This document shows, one piece after another, positions 7,438 through 13,059 of a stretch of 13,059 bases of DNA (within the stretch, counting starts at the first letter, position 1; every line of letters begins with the position of its first letter). The translations under genes were made by a program, and so were the position numbers. The notes below the pieces were generated by a model, which had not been told where the DNA came from, made no database searches, and was given only the letters and a program-made list of their open reading frames with translations. Location: the NCBI GenBank assembly GCA_002297645.1, contig DBMH01000207.1, forward strand, positions 1-13,059, in the 5' to 3' direction. The stretch is from Rhodanobacteraceae bacterium UBA703 (lineage in GTDB: Bacteria > Pseudomonadota > Gammaproteobacteria > Xanthomonadales > Rhodanobacteraceae).

Positions 7438-7896
7438 TCATGCGCTCAAGAATTTGCGGAAATACACCACGCGTTCGGTTTCCTCGAACCCGTAGGCGGC
7501 ATGTGCGGCGTGACTGGCCGTGTTGTCGATCGCCGCGTCCGAAGCCAGCTCGGTGCAACCGCGATCCCGTACCCATCGCTCGACCGCGGCGACCAGGGCA
7601 CGCCCGACGCGGTGGCGCGCCGCCGGAACCACGTACAGCCCCTCGAGGAAACCGACCGGCGAGCCATCGGTGCTGTTGACGTAGTCGTGCCGCACGCTCG
7701 CCTCGACGAAACCGATCGCGGTTCCGCCGGCGTCCAGCGCCAGGAAGGCGATCGCGCGATCGGGCTGTCCGAGCGCACCGAGCGCTTCGCCCAGATGTGC
7801 GGCGACGTCTTCGCCCGGCCACAGGGCGGTGCGCAGTTCGGCCAGGGACGCGATGCAACCGGCATCCGCCCGGCGGATCGTGGCCGTCGACGTCAC
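7438..7896 (-). CDS. GNAT acetyltransferase resembling aminoglycoside 6'-N-acetyltransferase AAC(6')
   Basis: The product is 152 aa from GTG. It is a single GNAT domain transferring an acetyl group from acetyl-CoA. Segments that match the short chromosomal AAC(6') group (the Ig/Iz type of Acinetobacter and Stenotrophomonas) include LWPGED (25-30), VEASVRHDYVNSTDGSPVGF (64-83), LEGLYVVP (84-91), the pyrophosphate loop RHRVGRAL (94-101), RGCTELASDAAIDN (112-125) and HAAYGFEETERVVYFRK (132-148). Aminoglycoside acetylation is therefore plausible but not shown; chromosomal members can be weak or act on other amines. Start choice: GTG at 7896 overlaps the pdxH stop as GTGA, a coupling arrangement. 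An in-frame ATG at 7920 would add eight residues and has AGGG just upstream, so it is a fair alternative. The gene lies between pdxH and the epimerase. Confidence 0.85.
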   Translation of the reverse strand: MTSTATIRRADAGCIASLAELRTALWPGEDVAAHLGEALGALGQPDRAIAFLALDAGGTAIGFVEASVRHDYVNSTDGSPVGFLEGLYVVPAARHRVGRALVAAVERWVRDRGCTELASDAAIDNTASHAAHAAYGFEETERVVYFRKFLSA

Positions 7897-8504
7897 GGAT
7901 ACAGCAGCCACTTCGTCCATCCCTGCGCATCCCGGCGATAGAGCACGCGCTCGTGCAGGCGGAAATCCGCGCCATGCCAGAACTCGATGCGTTGCGGTGC
8001 CAACACGAAACCGCCCCAGTGCGGCGGGCGCGGGACCGGACCGCCGGCGAAACGCTGTTCGAACTCGGCGAGGCGCGCCTCGAACTCGTCGCGGTCGCGC
8101 AGCGGTTGCGACTGCTTCGAGGCCCAGGCACCGATCTGGCTGCCGCGCGGACGGCTGGCGAAGTAGGCATCCGACTCCTCGGCCGACAATTTCGCGATCG
8201 CGCCTTCGACGCGCACCTGGACGCCGCTGCGCAGCGTCTTCCAATGGAAGACGAGCGCCGCGCGCGGATGCGCCACGAGCTGGACGCCCTTGTCGCTCTC
8301 GTAGTTCGTGAAGAAGCGGAAACCGCGCTCGTCGACGCCCTTCAACAGGACGATGCGTGCGGAAAGACCGTCGTCGCGCAGCGTCGCCAGCGTCATCGCG
8401 GTCGGCTCGGGATCCCCGGCTGCGGCGGCCTCTTCGAGCAGATGGCGAAAGGTGGCGAGCGCCTCCTGATAGAGTGCCGTGGATTCAGCGGAGAGTGCGT
8501 TCAT
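7893..8504 (-). CDS. pdxH: Pyridoxamine/pyridoxine 5'-phosphate oxidase
   Basis: The product is 203 aa, within the usual 200-220. PdxH is an FMN-dependent oxidase that makes pyridoxal 5'-phosphate from PNP or PMP, the final step of de novo and salvage B6 synthesis in the cytoplasm. Family motifs in order are RIVLLKGVDERGFRFFTNYE (50-69) plus SDKG for FMN and substrate phosphate, AALVFHWK (82-89), QVRVEG (96-101), SRPRGSQIGAWASKQSQ (117-133), and the C-terminal PHWGGFVLAPQRIEFW (161-176) with the active-site RLHER (182-186) and the terminal WLLYP. The frame is open further upstream, but the ATG at 8504 gives the normal N-terminus; no good Shine-Dalgarno precedes it. Its start codon shares CATG with the divergent kinase start. 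Its stop overlaps the acetyltransferase start. Confidence 0.96.
   Translation of the reverse strand: MNALSAESTALYQEALATFRHLLEEAAAAGDPEPTAMTLATLRDDGLSARIVLLKGVDERGFRFFTNYESDKGVQLVAHPRAALVFHWKTLRSGVQVRVEGAIAKLSAEESDAYFASRPRGSQIGAWASKQSQPLRDRDEFEARLAEFEQRFAGGPVPRPPHWGGFVLAPQRIEFWHGADFRLHERVLYRRDAQGWTKWLLYP
8490..8495 (+). promoter_or_regulatory. Ribosome binding site that decides the kinase start
   Basis: GGAGAG ends seven bases before the ATG at 8503, ideal Shine-Dalgarno spacing. The in-frame GTG at 8479 lacks a comparable site, so 8503 is preferred. The site lies inside the first codons of pdxH, on the opposite strand. Confidence 0.6.
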
Positions 8505-9357
8505 GCGCGGGGATGCTAGCACGCAGGGCGGATATCCCGACCGCGTCGTCGACACGATCCTCGGTGCCCTTTTCGCGCGCCTGCGCGGAAAGCGAACGCC
8601 ATGGCTGGCCGGGCTTTCCGGCCTGCAGGGCTCGGGCAAGAGCACGCTCGCGCGGCAACTCGCCGCAGCGGCGCAAGCGCGCGGCGTATCATGCCTCGTA
8701 CTGTCGCTCGACGATTTCTACCTGGGCCGTCGCGAACGCCAGCGCCTCGCACGCGACGTTCATCCGCTGTTCGCGACGCGCGGAGTACCGGGCACGCACG
8801 ATCTCGGCCTGCTCCTGCGGACGCTCCACGCCCTGCGTTACGCGACAGCGGAGGAGCCCGCACGCGTGCCGCGCTTCGACAAGGGCCGCGACACGCGCGT
8901 GCCGCCGTCCCGCTGGCGGTGCGTGACGTCGCCGCCACGCCTGATCCTGCTCGAAGGCTGGTGCATCGGCGTGCCGGCCGAGCCGGAGCGCGCGCTGAGG
9001 CGTGCATGCAACGCGCTCGAGCGCGACGAGGACGGCGACCGGCGCTGGCGCCGCCACGTCAACGACGCCTTGGCGCACGGCTACGCGGGGCTGTGGCGCC
9101 GCCTCGACGCGCTGGTGCTGCTCGAGGCGCCGGGCTTCGGCGTGGTCGCACGCTGGCGCGACGAACAGGAACGCAGCCTGCGCCGGCGCGGTGCGCCGCA
9201 AGCGATGGGTCGGGCGCGACTGGCACGCTTCCTGATGCACTACGAACGCCTGAGCCGCATCGCATTGCGCGAACTGCGCGCGCGCGCGGACGTGCGCCTG
9301 CAACTGGACGGGCAGCGCCGTGTCGTGAAGGTCGCCGCACGCGGAAGAAAGCCGTAG
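8503..9357 (+). CDS. P-loop kinase, D-glycerate 3-kinase-like (GLYK/YggC family)
   Basis: The product is 284 aa. It is a P-loop kinase with Walker A SGLQGSGKST (39-48), then the SLDDFYLGRRERQRLA element (68-83), which is typical of the phosphoribulokinase/uridine-kinase/glycerate-kinase group. RGVPGTHD (93-100), VPRFDKGRDTR (122-132) and LLEGWCIG (149-156) follow; these match plant-type D-glycerate 3-kinases and bacterial YggC-like proteins. The predicted reaction is ATP-dependent phosphorylation of D-glycerate to 3-phosphoglycerate, but the bacterial family is mostly uncharacterised, so the substrate is inferred. The C-terminal LMHYERLSR (244-252) is also a family feature. The start at 8503 is supported by GGAGAG seven bases upstream. 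It faces away from pdxH with no intergenic space, so its promoter must lie within pdxH coding sequence. It converges on the hybrid kinase gene. Confidence 0.8.
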   Translation: MRGDASTQGGYPDRVVDTILGALFARLRGKRTPWLAGLSGLQGSGKSTLARQLAAAAQARGVSCLVLSLDDFYLGRRERQRLARDVHPLFATRGVPGTHDLGLLLRTLHALRYATAEEPARVPRFDKGRDTRVPPSRWRCVTSPPRLILLEGWCIGVPAEPERALRRACNALERDEDGDRRWRRHVNDALAHGYAGLWRRLDALVLLEAPGFGVVARWRDEQERSLRRRGAPQAMGRARLARFLMHYERLSRIALRELRARADVRLQLDGQRRVVKVAARGRKP

Positions 9358-9377
9358 CGCGAACCGAGGAACGACGC

Positions 9378-9422
9378 CTCTTCGCTTGAGCGAAGGACAG
9401 GACTGCGACACCGACAGGTCGG
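9378..9422. terminator. Possible convergent terminator region (two small hairpins)
   Basis: Between the kinase stop (9357) and the hybrid histidine kinase stop (9424) lie two inverted repeats: CTTCGC-TTGA-GCGAAG at 9380-9395 (6 bp stem, tetraloop) and CCGAC-AG-GTCGG at 9411-9422. Neither has a clear U-tract. Position between convergent genes is the main support. Confidence 0.4.
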
Positions 9423-9423
9423 C

Positions 9424-10968
9424 CTATGCACCCACCGGCGATGCCGTCGCTCGCTGCACGACGCCGACGAACTGGTCGAGGTTCAGCGGCTTGGTCAGGT
9501 AGTAGTCGGCGCCGGCTCGCAGCGAAGCGTCGCGCGCCTCGCCGGTCGAGGTCGCGGACAACGTGACGATGCGGCCGCGATAGCCGTTCGAGCGCAACCG
9601 GAAAACCGCCGCGTTGCCGGAAAGCCCCGGCATCTCGACGTCGATCAGCAGCAGGTCCGGCGGCCGTCGCATGACCTCGGCGACGGCGGCGTTGGCGTCG
9701 CCGGCGACGCGCACGCGGAAGCCGAGGTCGAGCAACAGGGCCTCGAGCAGCTGCGCGACGTCCGGATCGTCGTCGACGACGAGCACGTCGAAGTCCTTCT
9801 TCCACGGTGTCGCGGCGGGATCGAGTCCCGCCGGTGCCGGCAGCGACGCGAGCGGCGGCAGGTCGATCGTGAAGCGCGTACCGCGCCCCGGCGCGGAATC
9901 GAGCGCGAGGGTACCGCCCATCTGCTCGACCAGCCGGCGCACGATGCTGAGGCCGAGTCCGGCCCCCTTGCTGCCGGCCTGGCCGCCGCGGTTGAACGGC
10001 TTGAACACGCGTTCGCGGAATTCCGGCGAAATGCCGATGCCGGTATCGGCGATCTCGATGCGCAGCCGTCCTCCACGCCAGGCGAACCGCGCCGACACCG
10101 TGCCCTGCGCGGTGTAGCGCACCGCGTTCGAGAGCAGGTTCACCGCGACCTGGCGCACGCGCACTTCGTCGAACAGCGGCACGACGGAACCGTCGTCGCG
10201 CTCGACGCCGACCTCGAAGGCGAGCCGCTTGTCTTCGGCGAGCGGGCGGAACATGTCGTCGATGTCGCGCGCCAGCGCGTCGACCGACAGCACGCCCGGA
10301 TTCAGCAGCGCGCCGGCTTCGCCGCGGCCGTATTCGAGCAGGTTCTCGGCGAGCGTGAACAGGTAGGTGGCGTTGCGGCGGATCGCGCCGAGCGCCTGTC
10401 GCGCGCGCGCGGCGTCGGCGGCCGGTCCCTCAAGCAGGTGCAGGTAGCCGAAGATCGACGTCAACGGCGTGCGGAAATCGTGGCTGAGCGTGGCGATCAG
10501 CGCGTTCTTCAGCGCATTCGCCTCCTCCAGGCTGGCACGCTGGCGCTCGAGCTCGTTGCGTATCTCCTGCAGGCGGCCGATCGCCTTCGATTTCTCGTGG
10601 CCGGCGAGCACGGCCTCGTTGCCAAGCTGCTGCTGCGCGCGCTGCTGGACGCGTTCTTCCTCCGCGTCGAGCAGCAGCACGTGGAAACCGGGCGGATCGG
10701 CGATCAGGTGCACGTGCGCGCTGCGACCGTTCGACAGCTCGATGAACGGCAGCTCCTGGTGGCCGTCGAGCGGCAGGCCGATGAACAGGTCCTGCAGTTC
10801 CCTCAGGGCCCGCCCGGCGTCGCCGGAATCGAACCCGTGGAACGCGGCGTCGCCATGGACGTCGCGCAGGCACCAGCCGGCGTCGAAGCTCAGCAGCAGC
10901 GGATGGGCGCGCCGCAGCAGCGTGTCGCGCAGCCACGATTCGGCGACCGGCGGCAGCTCCGGCATCAT
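9424..10968 (-). CDS. Soluble hybrid histidine kinase with PAS-like N-terminus and C-terminal receiver
   Basis: The product is 514 aa with no transmembrane segment. In order: a PAS-like sensor (about 20-102; LLSFDAGWCLRD, then FHVLLLDAEEE), a probable coiled coil (about 104-155), a dimerisation/phosphoacceptor H-box ATLSHDFRTPLTSIFGYL with His163, and a HATPase domain. The HATPase has N-box VNLLSNAVRYT (Asn281), G1 DTGIGI (308-313), a KPFNRGG box (323-329) and G2 GAGLGLSIV (335-343). A receiver domain (about 394-505) follows, with acidic VVDDDPD (397-403), phosphoacceptor Asp443 in LIDVEMPGLSG, Ser471 and Lys493 in YLTKPL. All key residues are present, so it should autophosphorylate and relay to its own receiver. 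No DNA-binding or enzymatic output follows, so signalling probably goes to a partner protein or back to the kinase. The start overlaps the GTPase stop as ATGA, implying coupled translation. Confidence 0.93.
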   Translation of the reverse strand: MMPELPPVAESWLRDTLLRRAHPLLLSFDAGWCLRDVHGDAAFHGFDSGDAGRALRELQDLFIGLPLDGHQELPFIELSNGRSAHVHLIADPPGFHVLLLDAEEERVQQRAQQQLGNEAVLAGHEKSKAIGRLQEIRNELERQRASLEEANALKNALIATLSHDFRTPLTSIFGYLHLLEGPAADAARARQALGAIRRNATYLFTLAENLLEYGRGEAGALLNPGVLSVDALARDIDDMFRPLAEDKRLAFEVGVERDDGSVVPLFDEVRVRQVAVNLLSNAVRYTAQGTVSARFAWRGGRLRIEIADTGIGISPEFRERVFKPFNRGGQAGSKGAGLGLSIVRRLVEQMGGTLALDSAPGRGTRFTIDLPPLASLPAPAGLDPAATPWKKDFDVLVVDDDPDVAQLLEALLLDLGFRVRVAGDANAAVAEVMRRPPDLLLIDVEMPGLSGNAAVFRLRSNGYRGRIVTLSATSTGEARDASLRAGADYYLTKPLNLDQFVGVVQRATASPVGA

Positions 10969-11459
10969 GTCGCGAGCCTCGCCGCCAGCTCCGCGAATGC
11001 CGCCTCGACGCCGTCGCCGGACAGGGCACTGGTCTCGAACACCGGCAGTTCACGGCGCAGGTCGGAGAGCGTCGCCGCCGTGACTTCCCAGCGTTCCACC
11101 AGGTCGAGCTTGTTGACGGCGAGCGCGGCGGCGACGTCCGGCAGGTCGCGCCGCGCCTGCTCCAGCAGCTCCAGCGCCGCTGCCAGGCTGGCCTCACGCG
11201 TGCCGTCGGCGACCATCAGCAGGGCCGAGGCGCCGCGCAGGTAGTTCGCCCCCGGCGCATCCAGCGTGCCGCGACCGGCGATGTCCCAGACGACCAGCTT
11301 GAGCGGCTCGCGATCCGGCAGGGCGACTTCCTTGCTGTCGACCTTGACGCCGACCGTGGTCAGGTACTTCTCCGAGAAGGTGCGGCGCACGAAGCGCGCG
11401 ACGAGACTGGTCTTGCCGACGCCGAAATCGCCGAGCATGCAGAGCTTGTGCGTGCGCAT
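10965..11459 (-). CDS. Small Ras/Rab-like GTPase
   Basis: The product is 164 aa, a minimal single G domain. G1 P-loop is GDFGVGKTS (10-18), the switch I effector loop is YLTTVGVKV (32-40, Thr35), G3 is VVWDIAGRG (56-64), G4 is NKLD (116-119), and G5 is ETSALSG (142-148). The YLTTVG and WDIAG forms resemble eukaryotic Rab/Ras more than translation or Era-type GTPases. Bacterial Ras-like proteins of this kind (MglA and the uncharacterised Rup groups) are usually paired with roadblock-type regulators. At the position of the catalytic Gln of Ras (Gln61) it has Arg63, so intrinsic hydrolysis may be slow. There is no C-terminal cysteine motif for lipidation. GGAGAA ends five bases before the ATG, and the upstream gene stops one base before it (TGA-G-ATG). 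Its stop overlaps the histidine kinase start. Confidence 0.93.
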   Translation of the reverse strand: MRTHKLCMLGDFGVGKTSLVARFVRRTFSEKYLTTVGVKVDSKEVALPDREPLKLVVWDIAGRGTLDAPGANYLRGASALLMVADGTREASLAAALELLEQARRDLPDVAAALAVNKLDLVERWEVTAATLSDLRRELPVFETSALSGDGVEAAFAELAARLAT

Positions 11460-11460
11460 C

Positions 11461-13059
11461 TCACTTCTCCGCGATGGTCAGGCGCAGGTAGGCGATGCGG
11501 CGGTCGAGCTCGGCATCGCCGTCGGTCGCGAGACCGCCGCCGTCGGCGCCGGTCACGCCGCGTGCCGCCAGCGAGAACGCGAGCCATTGCGCCCGCTCCG
11601 CGCGCAGGTGCTGGTTCTTCTGCTCCGAGCCGACGTGGGTGTTGGCACCGACGCAGGTCAGGCGGACCTCGATTCCGGCGACCTTCGCCAGATCGACCGC
11701 ACGCTTCGCGTCGCGCGCGATCGTGTCGAGCACGGCCCCCGCCGCAGCGGACGGCTGCACTTCGTCGTCGAACTCGACCACCGTCGACGGCAGGGTCTGC
11801 GCCAGTTGCGCCAGCGCCGTGCGCGCCGCATCGACGGCGTCGATCTCGGGCACCAGCGTCGATTCGACGCCGTCGACGCCGGCGACCCAGGCGGCCCGCT
11901 CGTTCGCCCGGTCGATCCAGCTTTGCGGAGCGGCTCCGGAGAGTGCCAGCACGCCGTTCTTCGCGGCGATGCGCACGCTGGCCGGCGGCTGCAGCAGGCG
12001 CCGTGCGCGATGTTCGAGCACGGCATCGGCGGTCGAGAGGTATCCCGCCGTTTCGAGCTGCGGCCGCACGCCGCCGAAATCGGTGGACGCCAGCAATGGC
12101 GCCAGCGGCTCGGCGTCGGGATCGAGCAGGCCGCGCACGACGACCTGTCGCCACGGTCGCGCCTCGAGCGCGTTCAGCACGAAGCCGGGGTGCGCTTCGA
12201 GCTGCGCGCGCAGCGCGTCGACCCGCGTCGCCCAGCGCTCCCGGCTGACGAGGAACGCGAACAGCAGGGCCGCCAGCGCCAGCACGATCAGGAATAGCGG
12301 CAACCGCGAAGGCGGCTTGCGCGCGGCTTGCGCGTCGACGCTGCCGGCCTGCTGCGTCAAGGCGACCGGCTGCAGTGCCTCGTGCCAGGCGTCCCGGTTC
12401 CCGGGCGCGTGCGGATCGGCGTCGGGATCCGCGCCCCAGCGCGCATGGATTTCCTCCAGCCGCTGCTCGAGCAGGCCGTGCAGCGACGGGGGCGGAACGC
12501 CGCGCGTGAAGCAGGCGAGATTCGCGCGCGGGCCGTGCAGCATCCACACCACGTGTTCGCCGACGCGGACGGATTCGAGCGTGCCGCCGCCCTCCTCGCC
12601 GCCGACCGAATCGCCGACGAAATCGCCGAGCGCGGTCAACATGCCGGCGATCGCGTCCTTGTCGAGCTCGGGCAGGCCGGGCGCGGATTCGTGGTGCAGC
12701 ACGAGCCCGGAATCGCGCTCGATCAGGAAGACGTGGTCGATCTCGTAGGCGAGCCGGTGCTTGAGCACGACCTGCGCGTAGGGAACGCCGGCGCGCCAGG
12801 CCTCCAGGCGCCACTTCAGCCCGCGCAGGGTGAAGCTGCTCTCGATCGCGCCGTTGAGGTCGGCGACGAGGTTGCGCAGCGCCTCGGCGATCGACTTGCG
12901 GATCAACGGGCCGATGATCGGGAAGAGGACGTCGATGAGGCTCTGCCGGTTGCGCTGCACGGCGGCGCCGAGCGCCTGGGATACCGGCTCGGCGAGCGCA
13001 CTGGCCACACGTGCCGTCGCGGCCTCCCCGCGCACGGCTTCGAACGCGTCGGGCAGGCG
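11461..13059 (-). CDS. Membrane-anchored OmpA-like protein with cytoplasmic roadblock-like domain (partial, start beyond right edge)
   Basis: The frame is open to the right edge (533 codons); upstream residues LPDAFEAV look coding, so the start lies outside. A GTG at 13035 could be used but would truncate a helical region. Numbering from that GTG: helical segment 1-80 (RNRQSLIDVLFPIIGPLIRK, then GLKWRLEAWRAG); a domain at about 96-185 with the pattern IDHVFLIERDSGLVLHH, LDKDAIAGMLTALGDFVGDS, HVVWMLHGPRANLACFTRG, which I read as roadblock/longin-like; a variable linker; one transmembrane helix 245-263 (LPLFLIVLALAALLFAFLV). On the far side is a BON-like repeat (354-398: VRIAAKNGVLALSGAAPQSW, then GVDGVESTL) and an OmpA-like end (about 418-494) with VGANTHVG and LRAERAQ. 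The topology places the first part in the cytoplasm, next to the GTPase encoded one base downstream, and the OmpA-like part in the periplasm. The function is not established. Confidence 0.82.
   Translation of the reverse strand, partial: RLPDAFEAVRGEAATARVASALAEPVSQALGAAVQRNRQSLIDVLFPIIGPLIRKSIAEALRNLVADLNGAIESSFTLRGLKWRLEAWRAGVPYAQVVLKHRLAYEIDHVFLIERDSGLVLHHESAPGLPELDKDAIAGMLTALGDFVGDSVGGEEGGGTLESVRVGEHVVWMLHGPRANLACFTRGVPPPSLHGLLEQRLEEIHARWGADPDADPHAPGNRDAWHEALQPVALTQQAGSVDAQAARKPPSRLPLFLIVLALAALLFAFLVSRERWATRVDALRAQLEAHPGFVLNALEARPWRQVVVRGLLDPDAEPLAPLLASTDFGGVRPQLETAGYLSTADAVLEHRARRLLQPPASVRIAAKNGVLALSGAAPQSWIDRANERAAWVAGVDGVESTLVPEIDAVDAARTALAQLAQTLPSTVVEFDDEVQPSAAAGAVLDTIARDAKRAVDLAKVAGIEVRLTCVGANTHVGSEQKNQHLRAERAQWLAFSLAARGVTGADGGGLATDGDAELDRRIAYLRLTIAEK

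Noticed and set aside
11461..13035. GTG at 13035 as the true start of the OmpA-like gene
   Set aside because: The frame continues to the window edge with coding-like residues, and a start there would cut into a helical region that appears to extend upstream.

Overview
The window is a bacterial chromosome segment of high G+C content except for its first 1.9 kb. The divergent arrangement pilT | yggS-proC-yggT is typical of Gammaproteobacteria. The short AAC(6')-like acetyltransferase, the RHS type at the left edge and the overall base composition point to the Xanthomonadales/Lysobacterales (Lysobacter, Stenotrophomonas or Rhodanobacter relatives). That placement is inference from gene content, not from a marker gene.

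Layout. 1-1912 (minus): a secreted RHS/YD-repeat protein of clearly lower G+C, running off the left edge and split by an apparent one-base frameshift near 1583-1605. It sits directly behind pilT, where pilU often lies. 1977-3014 (minus): pilT, the type IV pilus retraction ATPase. 3193-5489 (plus): yggS (PLP homeostasis protein), proC (pyrroline-5-carboxylate reductase) and yggT (membrane protein). A strong hairpin at 5504-5535 separates this run from the convergent minus-strand run. That run, in transcription order, is pdxH (8504-7893), an AAC(6')-like acetyltransferase (7896-7438), an NAD-dependent epimerase (7421-6435) and a cobalamin-binding-like protein without a signal peptide (6341-5538). 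A glycerate-kinase-like P-loop kinase (8503-9357, plus) diverges from pdxH, and the two start codons share a single CATG.

9424-13059 (minus) is the most interesting part: a tightly coupled three-gene operon. It encodes a membrane-anchored protein with a roadblock/longin-like cytoplasmic domain, one transmembrane helix, a BON-like domain and a degenerate OmpA-like domain (its start lies beyond the right edge). Next come a small Ras/Rab-like GTPase and a soluble hybrid histidine kinase with a C-terminal receiver. Spacing is 1 nt between the first two genes and a 4-nt ATGA overlap between the last two. I infer an envelope-to-cytoplasm signalling module in which the GTPase is the switch and the membrane protein its cognate regulator or tether. 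I know of no characterised function for such a set.

Vitamin B6 metabolism is a minor shared theme (yggS handles PLP, pdxH makes it). No tRNA, rRNA, CRISPR array, insertion sequence or riboswitch was seen, and no gene-free stretch exceeds 300 bases.
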